Shown: positions 52,513 to 63,386 of the stretch, piece after piece
Position numbering within the stretch: position 1 is the stretch's first letter
Layout: every line of letters starts with the position of its first letter
Source of the DNA: Oxytricha trifallax
Lineage: Eukaryota > Ciliophora > Spirotrichea > Sporadotrichida > Oxytrichidae
Assembly: GCA_000711775.1 (NCBI GenBank)
Contig: ARYC01000414.1
Coordinates: 1-64,000, forward strand
Reading direction: 5' to 3'
Length of the DNA: 64,000 bases
The notes under the pieces: generated by a model
Database searches by the model: none
What the model saw: only the letters and a program-made list of their open reading frames with translations
What the model was told of the DNA's origin: nothing
Position numbers and translations under genes: made by a program

Positions 52513-54557
52513 TCAATTAAATATACTTACAATTGCATTATTGTTTTAAACAGTTTTTTTTGAAAACGTTCTTAAAAATTGAATATTATAATATTTTATA
52601 AAAGCAATAGGATTGTGGGAGCTATCCACAGAGCTTTACCTAAATGGAAGTATTGAATAATCCCTCTCTTTATTAAGCAAAGTACTGCTGATTATTGTAT
52701 TGTCTCTTGTACCTCTGAAATTTCTTGACATTTTCGTTACGGGGCCCATTCCAAAAGGGTTATAACTGAAATATTCATCATCATCGTTATCAAACATTGA
52801 TGGACTACGGTCTAATTATATAAATAAACTAGCTTCAGTATTTATAATAAACACATTAACTTATTAATTGCTCAATTTCATTGTTAGAGGAGTACTTCCG
52901 ACTCCTAATTACTTTATTCCTTCGAAACAGTCCATACCAAAAACTTAAAAGTATAGCACATACAGGTGCAAACTCAGTGACACAGAAATTTACAGTCCAA
53001 AATGTGGGTGATATCCAATCGTCTCTCTGCTCACTCTAATCCAGAAAATTGCCGATATCACTGCCCAAATATATCCTGTAAGAACCAAATGCCAACTTTC
53101 CCATCATAGCTGCAATTAAGACAAAAACCATAACAAGAATCATCTTTCTTTCTTGGTAGTAGAACTCAGGATAGTGAGTCTTCAATACTGTCATTAGATT
53201 GTATGTGACTATAGTGATACTAATCAGTCCACAAGTGTACAATACCACTGAAAAATAAGCATAAATCACGTCATAGTAATGCCCACTATTACAGTATTAT
53301 TATCATAGTTTAGCCTTACAATGAAGAATGATGAAAGCCAATTATTAATGCAGAGATAAGCAAGCACACTACAAATAAGCCTATGTTAATATTAGTAGTT
53401 ATTTTATGCAGGACTTTAGTCTTCTTCTAGTATTAATCTCTATCCTTGTTCACTTATGACTATGCCATTATCTAGAAGTTTAGCCTAAAACGATAAAAAG
53501 ATAAATATATGTAAATATAGTACCATTTAGAGAAAGTCAGGACAAAGGCCATCATGAAAAATGTGTTATTACACTATTATAAATACACATTGGCGAAAAG
53601 CAATCAAGTTAGTATAAATTCTGCATTGAATTTAATGTTTACTATGAAATTCTAACAATTTTATAGAAACTCATTACTATATTTTAAGAATTATTCTCAA
53701 AAAATTAAAGAAATGATTAGTAAATATTAAAAATAGTGTACATTATTTTTTATTAAATTAATATATTCTGTGAATATTGAAGACTAAAGTGACATAGTAG
53801 ATATATTCATCAGCAAATGCATTGTGATCTATACTCGTAATATACATAGCCATATACAATTCATAACATATAATAAATATATAATTTTTATTCCTTAGTC
53901 ATTGATGATAAGAAAGTGAAGAGAATGGTCTGAAGCATGGTCAAATCTGTAAATCTAAGTAACTTATACAACCTGAAAAATAAGTATGACTTATATGTAA
54001 TAGAATCTACCATATAAAATAAAGAGAAAAAACCATTGTAAAAATTATAGATAGAGAGCAGGACAAGAAAAGAATTGAACAATATCAAAAGAATCATAGT
54101 AATTTTTATTTTGTAATAGGCTCGTACATCATCTCCAGGTTATGGCTCTCCTTCACTAGCTGAATCTTTCGCATCGAAAGATTAGCTTATAAATTGTGAT
54201 TAACCGGATATTGCCTTAAATATCTGTGTTTATTTGTCTATGTTATTGGCTGTTTAATCTTCGTTCAAATTATATTGCTGTATTGTGCTGTTAATTCCAA
54301 GATATTATAAGATTCAGTTTTCATCAGCTAAATTTAAGAAATTATATACTAAAAAAATATGCTACTCCTTCATGAAATGGTATTTCTTATTATGATAAAT
54401 TGGTGTCCAAATTCCGCTGATTAAAGTCTGATTGTTAAGTTGTTACTTTATATATTGATTGGTTCTATATATTGTAATTAAAGTCTGATTGAATTCCAAG
54501 GCCCTGTAAGTGATTTATTAGGGAATCAGCTGGTAATTTAAGCTATAAATTATTCAT
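52513..54557 (-). CDS. Multi-spanning (about seven-helix) membrane protein
   Basis: ATG 54557 begins MNNLQLKLPADSLINH. A 57-bp IES (54420-54476) follows, and then an acidic soluble stretch (SFDAKDSASEGEPQPGDD). Hydrophobic segments follow in order: ITMILLILFNSFLVLLSIY, the DLTMLQTILFTFLSS region, MMAFVLTFSKW, INIGLFVVCLLISALIIGF, YFSVVLYTCGLISITIV, MILVMVFVLIAAMMGKLAF, and a last helix after the WTVNFCVTEFAPV turn. A cytoplasmic-looking Ser/Asn tail follows, with a 52-bp IES at 52813-52864. An intron at about 53475-53515 and other gaps (53650-53880 and 54290-54370) are not fully resolved. The seven-helix layout with the acidic turn resembles THH1/TOM1/TOM3-like or GPCR-like ciliate proteins, but the assignment is weak. 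Confidence 0.7.
52813..52864. other. IES, 52 bp, pointer TAATT
   Basis: TAATT at 52813-52817 recurs at 52865-52869. Excision joins SSNNEIEQL to DRSPSMFDNDDDE in the tail of the membrane protein. Confidence 0.8.
54420..54476. other. IES, 57 bp, 15-bp pointer
   Basis: The 15-bp repeat ATTAAAGTCTGATTG lies at 54420-54434 and 54477-54491, the longest pointer in the window. Excision joins GLGIQSDFN to QRNLDTNLSQQEIPF. Confidence 0.8.
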
Positions 54558-55322
54558 TTCTAATTCTATTATAATTAAAACACTTTTTTAATTATTATTT
54601 GCAATATCTTAAAAATATTAATTATAAACTCTAGTTAAGTTTAACCAGAGTAATTGTAAGGATTGTTAAAATATATTTATACAGTGCTATTTTACTTCTT
54701 TATATCTTATAAATGGAAAATGTCAAAGAAATTGGGTTCTTAACTGCTTATAATTTTTGTAGAGATATATCTTTAAAAAGAATACATGTGATTATATAAA
54801 GATGGCAATTGACATTTTTAATAGCAGGGTTTATATTAAAATATTTTAAATAATTCTAGAAATTAATTTATAATTTTAAGTGTAAAATGCGAATCGTTTA
54901 ACTACAAAATTATTATGACATTCTTATTTTATTTATGAAGGATATGTTTATAACTCTAAGTTGCAATTTTCGTCTAAAATATAGAGTTTGGATTTAATTT
55001 GGAATTATAAAAAATAATGTGAAATTTTTTAATTAATCTTAAAAATATTTTTATCTGAATAGCGTTCTAATAATATATAATCTAATTAGGAAATTTTAAC
55101 TGAGATATAATAAATCCTGAAGATAAAAGATTCTTAATTAGTGTCTATAACTAGATAATTATTAATAAATAGAAGAGAGAGATTTTAAAGAGTAGACACC
55201 AAGATATTTGAAGTTTTAAGCAATAAAATTAGTCAAGAGCTGTAGTCTTTGCGTCTAGCTGCTGCCCCTCTGCCCATGACTGTCCTTGAACCCGTTGTCT
55301 GCAGTTCAAGCTCTCAAGCTGC
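54558..55322. other. AT-rich intergenic region
   Basis: No coding frame was found. The last 80 bp (55240-55322), just downstream of the EF-hand stop, are unusually GC-rich and are probably the 3' untranslated region of that gene. Confidence 0.5.
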
Positions 55323-55577
55323 TCAGAGACCGGCAACCTTCTTGATGAAGACCTTCATCTCGTCCTTGGAGATGGTTCCGTTTCCGTCCTTGTCGAATTC
55401 CTTGAAGCATGCCTCGAAGTCGCCTTCTGAGAACTCTCCGTTTTCTCCCATTTCGGTGAGGGTGTTCTTGACGAAAGCCTTGGTCTCAGCCTTGTCGAGG
55501 AAACCGCTGTTATCCTTGTCGTAGGTTTTCCAGATATCGTCGATGCACTTTTCGATGATTGAGTCAATGTCGGACAT
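55323..55577 (-). CDS. Two-EF-hand calcium-binding protein, 84 residues
   Basis: A complete frame runs from ATG 55577 to TGA 55323-55325 with no intron or IES. Two canonical EF loops are present, DKDNSGFLDKAE and DKDGNGTISKDE, both with Asp at 1 and 3 and Glu at 12, separated by a helix pair. It is S100/calbindin-sized, with no extra domain. It contains no Gln, and its third codon positions are clearly more G/C-rich than any other gene here, which suggests high expression or a different origin. It should bind two Ca2+ ions; the partner is unknown. Confidence 0.92.
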   Translation of the reverse strand: MSDIDSIIEKCIDDIWKTYDKDNSGFLDKAETKAFVKNTLTEMGENGEFSEGDFEACFKEFDKDGNGTISKDEMKVFIKKVAGL

Positions 55578-55741
55578 TTGAGTGTTTTTGAATAAAATTA
55601 AATTATAATTTACAAATAGATATGCTATTTAAGAGTCAGTATTTGAGATTAAATATTTAAATCACTTTATTTTAAATGTTAAAGAATCAGATTAAAAATT
55701 GAACAAGGATTAAAAATTAACTTTAAGAAAGATGAAATATT

Positions 55742-57870
55742 TCAAACATTTGCTGTAATAATCCTAGTTTCTTTCTCAAAAGACTATAAATCATTTCTTT
55801 AATCTTCTAAGCTCATTCGGTGGGTATTCATTAACTATTGTTCTTTGAATTACTGTGCCTTTGCTTATACTTTTTTGTAACATTCAAAACTGCAAGCAAT
55901 TTCCTAAGTGATGGGGCAGACATATTTCTTGGCTTTAATTCCACAAACTGAGCATTCTATATGCTACAATCTTTAAGACATCTTGTTTTACAACTCAGCA
56001 TAAGTAGGCTTCTATCTTAGAATTTCTGGTAGCATTATTCCTTAAGGCACAAGCATTTTGACATCATCGCCTTTATAAATTGTTTTAATGCTAGTCCCGT
56101 AAACAATTTAAGGTTTTTGTTTGGGAGTTGTCAATCGCTGATTTTGATTTATGTATCTGCCAACTACACCCTAGCCAAGAATCTCAGCACCCAAAGCTTT
56201 TAGCTTTTTATCTCTTTCTTCGCCCTTTTTTCTTTAGTCATCGAGTAATTTGTCAAGCAACTGTCTCTTTTGTTCATCTGCCTGCTGTTTTAAATAAGTT
56301 ACTAATGTAAAGGGAGTTAGGTGATACTTGGTCTGCTTGGTCCTTTTTTCTTCAATGCTTCTTGTGAATCCATTTCATCATTTTCATCTTCATTCTCCAT
56401 CAAGGAATTCTCTTTTTGATTTGGCTTCTTGTGTGCCAAAGCGTAGAGTACATTATCATTGTGCGGATCCTACAGCAAACTCTCTCTGTTATGTTTTCCA
56501 ATTGAAACTTGTTGCTGCTTGCCTAACTCTTCATTCTGTTTCTACAAATAAGCCATTCTTTGCCTTTTAGTAAGCCTGTCCAAGTCCACGGTGTTTGTAA
56601 ATTTTTCTTCCTAAGCCTTTCTACCTCTCTTTCTCCCTCTTCTCTTTGGCTAATCAGAATCTTCTGATTGGACATCGTCTTCGTCTTCATCTTCTTCATC
56701 TAGATCTTCTGATAAATCATTATCGCTTTCTATTAAGTCATTATCACGGTTATAGCCTTTCCCTTTCAAACCAGCACTAGATGAAAATTACTTTTCGTTT
56801 TCGCTATCATCTTCGTCTAAATTTACATCACTATCGTTCATATCATCATCAGAATTAGATTTATAGTTTTATATTCATTAAGAAACACTTGCCAATATTA
56901 TTTTCTTAGAATTTAAAGAAATTAATGTATTCCTCATAAAATTACAAAACTTTCAGACATTTTATAACTATTTCTTAGAAGAAGCAGATTTTCTAACACT
57001 TCCATAAATTAAAATAAATTATAGGATTAAACCATCAGTTTGATCAACCTTATTAAATTTAGATTCTTCATTTTCCTCTACAACCTCACTATTTTTCTTG
57101 CTTTTACTACGTCTGCTTCTTCTTGATCTAGACCCTTCGCTTTTCTTTTGCTTCCTTTGACCGATTAATTCATCTCTCTGCTCTCTTTCAATCTCTTCTT
57201 ATTTCTGAATCATCTCCTTTTGCTTTTATAATTCTAGCTCTCTTTGTTTCTTCTGAGTATAGGACTATGGCATCATTTTACCTCTGATGACCTCTGTGAG
57301 TTACTCAAGACTAAAGCATTTGGCTTTGCTCATTCCAGCTGTTCTCTCGATATACTCTTCAGCCTTGGATTCATCTTATCTCAATTCTCTGAGCATTTTA
57401 CGCATGTCCTCGATTGTAACAAGCTGACCATCATTTGAAATGGACTTAAAGAAAATCTTGATGAATTCTTGATCTTGCATGTAGTTCTTCTTCTGAATAA
57501 TTTATTGGTACTGAAGCATTTGTTGTGGTGTGAAGACACATTCTTTCTTAATTTTAGAGCCTACTTCAACTTCCACAAAATCCCCAACACCTTTCAAAAA
57601 GGCATTGAGCTAAATGGCCTCATCTTGAAATCCAAAAGCCTTAAACCCATTAACAACTTCATCTACTTTCAGTCGCACATTGGAGTTATCAATGGATTCT
57701 TTATTATTAAGTCTCATAGACTCTAAAGTTGAAAGATTTGCTTAGTCTTTGAAGTAATCAAAGGCTTGTTTAAGTTCCTCGCCTCCTCGGTAACCAGTGT
57801 TTTAGCGCACTGTTGATTTCAATTCTTGAGAGAATTTCTGGAAGTAACGAGGATCATTATAAAACGACAT
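55742..57870 (-). CDS. PAPA-1/HIT zinc-finger protein (INO80B/Ies2-like) with long N-terminal region
   Basis: From ATG 57870, the N-terminal 280 residues (MSFYNDPRYFQKFSQ, later FIKIFFKSISNDGQLVTIED) are helical and EF-hand-like without clear Ca ligands, followed by a Lys/Arg/Ser patch. A 186-bp IES (56847-57032) joins this to an acidic Asp/Glu region and a basic RRGRKRGRKAQEEK segment. Then come DRLTKRQRMAYLQKQ and DEQKRQLLDKLLDDQRKK, reminiscent of the PAPA-1 region, and a HIT-type finger, CSVCGIKAKKYVCP with CSFECY. PAPA-1 plus HIT is the layout of INO80B/Ies2, a chromatin-remodelling subunit. About 45-55 bp near 56280-56330 shift the frame and must contain an unresolved intron or IES. The family call is moderate; a single gene is supported by the clean IES join. 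Confidence 0.65.
56847..57032. other. IES, 186 bp, pointer CATCAG
   Basis: CATCAG at 56847-56852 recurs at 57033-57038. Excision joins KFNKVDQTD to DDMNDSDVNLDE. Without it the two halves look like separate genes. Confidence 0.8.
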
Positions 57871-57993
57871 TTCTCAATTGATTTTTTAAAATTATAAATC
57901 TTGGTTTTTACCTCATACAATTGTCATTTTTATGTTATTACATGTTATAATTACTGAATTAATTTAGGCGGAAAATAATTATAATATACGAAA

Positions 57994-58947
57994 ATGAAAA
58001 AGCAAATAGCACTTGACCTGATAGTCAACTATAAGTCTGTTTACTAGACTTCCATAACTTTGGAACAAGATCACTTTGAGAGAATCTAAAGTTCAATCAA
58101 ACAAACAAGCAACTCCAAAGTGATAAGAATTGGTTTTGGAGGAAGAGGTTCCTAAGCTGGACAAGCCACACTTAGTAATTATTTCAAAGGTTAAAATAAC
58201 AACAAATGTAAGAATTAATTAATGCTAAACTCTATAGACGATTTTGACGAGGAACCTATTCAGAGAACTAGCACAAGAGGGGTAAAATTCAAACAATATA
58301 TTCATTAAAATATATAGAGAAGGGGAAGAGGCTCTTCAAAAATTGAAATTAGATAAGTAGCTAATGCACCCACGGATAGAAAAGTCAGATTGAATCTAAA
58401 ACCATTAAACCAAGCAAATGAGGTATAAATACTTGAATATACTCTTAATAAATTACTAGGATTCTGATGATAAGAATTAATTAAGTTGTCCATCAATATT
58501 AAAAACTAATATTCTTACAATGAATAATATTAATTGACTTATTTTTGTTTTGAAACACATTTATCACAAATAACTTAGAAACAAAATTGGGTACAAATAT
58601 ATTGTGGGTATAACTCATATTTTTTAATCCCTTTAATTAATCAACTTATATATCTAAAAATTGTTGTGTTTATTCCAAAGAGAGAACGAACCCCATATAT
58701 TAGTGCGAATAACAAAATTGGGAGCAAGAAATACTGTTATTTTCTAAGAAATGGCAAAACTATAATAAAAGATTAGCAAATTCAGGTTTACAACTTACTT
58801 GCATAGCCTCTAAACGTTAGCACAAAATAATAAGAAATGCCTATGAAATGTAAAGTGTTTGAAATCAGCAATGGAATTATTCCTTCTCTATTGGTCAAAG
58901 GTAACAAAAAATTGGATTAATTTGTAGAATAAATAGAGAGTATTTGA
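57994..58947 (+). CDS. Hypothetical protein, 221 residues, three tiny introns plus one IES
   Basis: ATG 57994 begins MKKQIALDLIVNYKSVYQTS. Introns at 58208-58237 (30 bp), 58282-58317 (36 bp) and 58423-58459 (37 bp), all GT..AG, and an IES at 58489-58673 leave a single 666-nt frame ending at TGA 58945-58947. Visible features are a Gly-rich loop (RIGFGGRGSQAGQATLSNYF), an Arg-rich motif (TSTRGRRGRGSS) and a folded-looking C-terminal part (KKYCYFLRNGKTIIKD, later GIIPSLLVKGNKK). The family was not recognised. It is divergent from the PAPA-1/HIT gene by 123 bp and convergent with the SANT gene. Confidence 0.75.
58489..58673. other. IES, 185 bp, pointer TCCA
   Basis: TCCA at 58489-58492 recurs at 58674-58677. 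Excision joins KNQLSCP to KRERTPYISANNK. The insert carries the premature TGA at 58535-58537. Confidence 0.75.
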
Positions 58948-58999
58948 AAATAAATATTTGTACATGAATTAATTAAATTAAGAAATTCAAACTTGACTT

Positions 59000-61531
59000 T
59001 CATTTACAAGGAGAGGTTGTTAAGTTAGTGGAGACATCCTTCATATTTTCTGAGGAGCTGCTTGATACAGATTAACTATCCTTTTTATTCTACTTCTCTA
59101 TACAATTTCTTAGACCTCCACTACGAGTATTATTGTAGAAATACATTTGAATTTGGAAAATTAATTATAATTAAATAAATATTAAATCAAAATCGTGGCA
59201 GTTAAAGTTGGCCAATTTAGACGATCTTGGGCTCATTCGATAGAGAATTTAAAATTAGCTGGACTTTACTATTGGCGGTACTATTTTATCGCATCGAGGG
59301 AGCGAGATAACTTCATTTTAATTAAACACATCTAAATTCATTAAATTATACCCTCACATTAAAGTGAAGTTATCTCGCTCCCTCGATGCGATAAAATAGT
59401 ACCGCCAATAGTAAAGTCCAGCTAATTTTAAATTCTCTATCGAATGAGCCCTAGATCGTTTAAATTGGCCAACTTTAACTGCCACGATTTTGATTTAATA
59501 TTTATTTAATTATAATTAATTTTCCAAATTCAGATGTATTTCTACAATACTTAAAGTATTTGACCTAATTTATTGCTTTTTTTGCAGCATTTTTTGTTTA
59601 GATTAAATAGATTTTTAGAGTGCACTTGTTTTTTGCTACTAAACTTTTTCTTACTCTTTTATGTTAACTCTAGATGAAACTCTTTGAGGTTTTTTATCTT
59701 ATTTTTAACTTTAAAGTATTTCAGTTTTAGTTATCGATCGTTTATCTATGGATACAATTACTTTTGGCTTAACTAGCATTTACCTTTTTTATATTAAAGG
59801 CTTTTTCTACAGTTAATTATTAACCATCTACTATTTTGGTTCTGGTGGCTTTATGTCCTGTACTACTTTTATAATCTCAAACTTTGGCTAATTTTAAGAA
59901 AGTTTTTCTCCTCCTTCCTAGCTGCTCTAAATCAAAGAATTTTCTTGATCTTTTAAGTTTAATTCCTATACTTTAACATTTTAATCAAGTTTAGCTGTCT
60001 CAGCTTTTATTTATTTTTTTATTTTCTATTTATCTTCCTTTTTCTGAATTTAAGTTTACTGATTGCTTTCACATTTAACTATTGGCTTCTTTTTGTTGCT
60101 TACCTTAATTATATCAGATTCAGGGTCTTCAATCTCATTCTATTTTACCAATCCCTTCTAATACAAATGATTTCTCTCATTTATAATCATAAAAGGCTTT
60201 GTTAAAAAGAGTGGCTTTGGTTGTTACAACTAAGCTTGTATAACTGTTCTTTTTATTGGAAGTGATATATCTGTAGTGGTTTCTTAATCTACCATATTTG
60301 AGTTTTATTAAGCAGATACTTTTAAAGACTTGCCTGGTTTAAATCTCTTATCAACTTTTCCAATTAGTTTATTCTCTTTATTTCTCATCTTAAGCTCTCT
60401 TTTCTTCTCAAGTACATCTCTTGGTTGATAACCTTGATGTGGAGTAAGTATTTATTTTAACTCTTCGTCCCAGCAGTGCCTAGTAAGTCTATTGAAAATT
60501 ATTAAACCTCTAGTCCTGCATTGCTACTCGTTTTTAGTTCCAACATCCGTGGCAATTTACTTCCAATTTTTCCCAACTGTTTTCAGAGCTTTCACGAATC
60601 TATTGTGATCTTCATCTGACCATCTCTCAGATGCCATCCTAGGCTCTCCATTTTTCTTCATTGAAAATTCTTTCTTAATCATAGGTCCATGAGGGTCATT
60701 TGGGTTCATCATCATTCCAGAATTATACAATTTTCTCTGGATTTATAGCTACCTTTATTAAGGCGTCATTTCTGTTGGATCACGCCTGATTTTCCATTTC
60801 AAAGCTTCTACTGTCAATTATCCAGCATCTATTAATTTTTAAATTTCTAGCATTTTCTCTTCTCTTAACAATCGTTATCTTTTCTTGACCCTGTCATTTA
60901 CTCTAACTCTCTTTGCTTCAGCTTTAATCTATTTTTCTTCACCATTATTGTTAACTTTTTCGTATCTTTTAGTTCTGAAGGGCAGTAAAAATCCATCATC
61001 TTAATCTCTTCTGTATAGCGAGGACTCTCTTCTCTTATAAGACTTCTTAGGCCTGTTTATCTATAGATGTGGATTTTGCAATAAAAGTTCTGGATACATC
61101 TGCTATAGTTACAGTTTTTCATTTCTAAGAATTTCTTCAAGATCGTTAGCTTCACCATTGTCAAATTCGTCCATAGGTGGGGGATTGATGCCATCAAAGT
61201 AGTCTTTCATTTATTTGGTGACTATTGGGAAATCTTCTTGCTTGAGATATTCTCCGTTTCCCAATGTATCATCCTCGTCGTCCTCCTCTTCGTTCATATC
61301 ATCTTATGAATCTTAATAATCATGAGTGTCAATCTCTCCCTTTTGCAGTCTCTGGTCTTATTTAAGTAAGCTTTTTAGAGAGTTTAAGGCACCTGTCTAA
61401 TTCTAAATAATTTGATGTTTCTCCAGGAGCATCAAATCCTCTAAGTCAAAGTTGCTTATCAATTGTTGAAGCTCAAAAGCTGAAATATCTCTCATTTGGT
61501 CATTCATGCTATAATCATTGTTCGTTTGCAT
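59000..61531 (-). CDS. SANT/Myb-domain nuclear protein, 700 residues
   Basis: ATG 61531 begins MQTNNDYSMND; the frame is open for about 120 bases upstream, so an earlier start is possible. The N-terminal part is acidic. A basic region follows (KRVRVNDRVKKRQR), then a SANT/Myb domain near residue 300: RWSDEDHNRFVKAL, GKNWKQIATDVGTK and QCRTR, with the conserved Trp residues. The rest is Lys/Gln-rich. The frame runs into a 429-bp palindromic IES (59126-59554); removing it attaches the last exon (SGGLRNCIEKQNK, then Ser-rich) ending TSPCK at TGA 59000-59002, and the whole is then one frame of 2103 nt. SANT/Myb domains bind DNA or histone tails. The sequence most resembles single-repeat Myb/SANT factors, but no orthologue is named. 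Confidence 0.83.
59126..59554. mobile_element. Palindromic foldback IES in the SANT gene
   Basis: This is an inverted repeat with arms of about 190-200 bp and a loop of about 35 bp (centre near 59340). The arms are nearly identical, for example GAAGTTATCTCGCTCCCTCG and its complement. It is flanked by the direct repeat AGTATT (59126-59131 and 59555-59560). Deleting one copy plus the palindrome joins QQIRSNT to RSGGLRNCIE in frame. Its sequence is unrelated to the VPS13 and UNC-50 palindromes, so it is a second family. Confidence 0.88.
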
Positions 61532-62441
61532 ATGAGGGGTTTGTTGATATAAATTGCTGTGAGGCTAGTTTTAGTAGTAGAACTTTGAGGGAGAGGCAGG
61601 GAGAAGAGGAAGCTCATCCTTGATTAAGTTCTCATTTGTTATATCAATTGAATTATTTTATCTTAACACCGATTATTATATAAAATAATAACATGAATCT
61701 ATAAAAATTTCATATATCTATTCTAATTTTAATATTGTAAGAATCCCATTACTTCTGCAATTATATTTAAGTTTCTTTTAATTAGAGTTTCAGATTGATT
61801 TAATAAACAAAAATCAAGAATATAAAATTCTCATTAATTACTCTCTCACTAAATAAAAAATAATACTATGTTATTTGATAAGAAGCTAAGCAGATTAGGA
61901 TCGCAAAAAGTGTCTAAATATTAATTGATATAGAAGTTTTTCTTAATGATAAATTATGTTTTGTGCAAAATTTGGATTCTTAAAATTTCTTATAGAATTG
62001 CCCTTTTATTTATATATAATTTAAAATTATTTGCCCTCATTTTTCATGAATTATAAGGCCATATCATTAAATAACTATTCTTAATCCTAATTAAATCCTA
62101 ATTAAATTATGTTCTTAAAATAATTCGATTTTGAAGGTGAGTAAGGCTACATGAAGTTGTGAGTAAATAGTAAATTAACTTTAATCTCTTGTAAAAGTTT
62201 CAATATTATTTTATTTTTAAAAAGCGTACTTATGTATTTTAATTTTATTCTTACTTCTTTTAATTCATACAATTTTATAAAAAGCTCAAAAAGATTTATA
62301 GGTGTAATTTCTTAAGAGTAAACTATAAATTTATTTAAGAATTCTTTATCCCTATATAAGATTAAAATTAAAATTGGCAAAATTAATAATGAAATTTATA
62401 AAGTTATAAAAGAGTATAATTGTTAATACAATAATTTAAAA
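61532..62441. other. Divergent intergenic region, AT-rich
   Basis: The first 130 or so bases remain open in the SANT gene frame and may be additional coding sequence or 5' UTR. The rest is A/T-rich spacer up to the UNC-50 start on the other strand. No repeat or RNA gene was seen. Confidence 0.5.
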
Positions 62442-63386
62442 ATGTTGCCATAGTTCACTACGACAGAAGGGCAGACTCCTTCATCATAAAATCAATCATA
62501 AAATAATAACTACAAGATCACTAAGAAATACATCTAGCACTATATATTTAAGATGGGTGCACATTAAATACAGTCATAATTACTAATGATAAAATTATAA
62601 TTTTTATATTAATTTTACAAATTTAAGATGGTGAGATATAAACAGATGGACTTCGACTTGGCAGTATTTCTAATGATAAATTCTCTTAAATCCCCTGCAA
62701 AACTGTATCAACACACAAAAAGATTGAAGTAAATTAGAAACTAATGGCATAGAGATGATCCATGTCTAGTCTCTGCAATTAGTGTACTACTTTTTATAAT
62801 TGGATTTATCTATGGAATAGTCTTGCAAAATATTTGCTTAAAATCTAGCTATTCTTAAATTAAATGCTTATTTTATATATGCAAAAGGATTTCATGATAG
62901 GTTATATAATTTGTGGTTTGAAAATGGTTCTATTGCATTTTGCACTTTCTGGAGTAATTGTATCAAGTATTTGTAGATGGATAGCCTAGTAATATATGAG
63001 GAAGGAAGATAAAGTTGAAGTTCACAAAACCCTAAATACTATAGAACCAATGTATGCCTTCGATATTCATTGTAATGCATTCTTCCCAATGTTTGTGTTT
63101 TGCTATGTACTTCAGGTAAATTAAATTACAAGCATTTTAAAACAGTCTATAGTTGTTTTTGTTACCTTTAAAAAACCATTTTAATTTTAATATATAAAGT
63201 TATAAGTCGAAGAGTGTTAAAAATAATATTCAAATACTTTCATCTACAGTTTTCTTAAAATCATCAATCTTTAAATACCATTTACCATAATTGCGCTACT
63301 TCTTCAAGTTATTTATTGCTTTCTAATTTAGATTTAATGCTTATTTGCTATTTTCAATCATTTTGAAGTATTAGTCTAGATTTTTC
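62442..63386 (+). CDS. UNC50: UNC-50 family Golgi membrane protein, 3' end outside window
   Basis: ATG 62442 begins MLPQFTTTEGQTP. IESs at 62547-62621 and 62824-62879 are removed to give the UNC-50 signature: RYKQMDFDLA, WHRDDP, a first membrane helix (AISVLLFIIGFIYGIVL), a second (CGLKMVLLHFALSGVIV), and YAFDIHCNAFFPMF leading into the third. A GT..AG insert of about 130 bp starts at 63118. The downstream exon is hydrophobic but its frame could not be fixed. A palindromic element interrupts the gene at 63387 and the rest lies beyond the window. UNC-50 is a conserved Golgi protein implicated in trafficking of membrane receptors. Confidence 0.88.
62547..62621. other. IES, 75 bp, pointer TTTAAGATGG
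   Basis: The 10-bp repeat TTTAAGATGG lies at 62547-62556 and 62622-62631. Excision joins KKYIQHYIFKM to VRYKQMDFD, the conserved start of the UNC-50 domain. Confidence 0.88.
62824..62879. other. IES, 56 bp, pointer TGCAAAA
   Basis: TGCAAAA at 62824-62830 recurs at 62880-62886. Excision joins IYGIVLQ to KDFMIGYIICG between the first two membrane helices of UNC-50. Confidence 0.85.

Noticed and set aside
55249-55524. Plus-strand frame opposite the EF-hand gene
   Set aside because: Its length reflects the GC-rich antisense strand; the minus-strand frame has two canonical EF loops.
57994-58537. Shorter version of the 57994 gene ending at TGA 58535-58537
   Set aside because: That TGA lies inside a TCCA-bounded insert; removing the insert joins a further protein-like exon with the correct frame.
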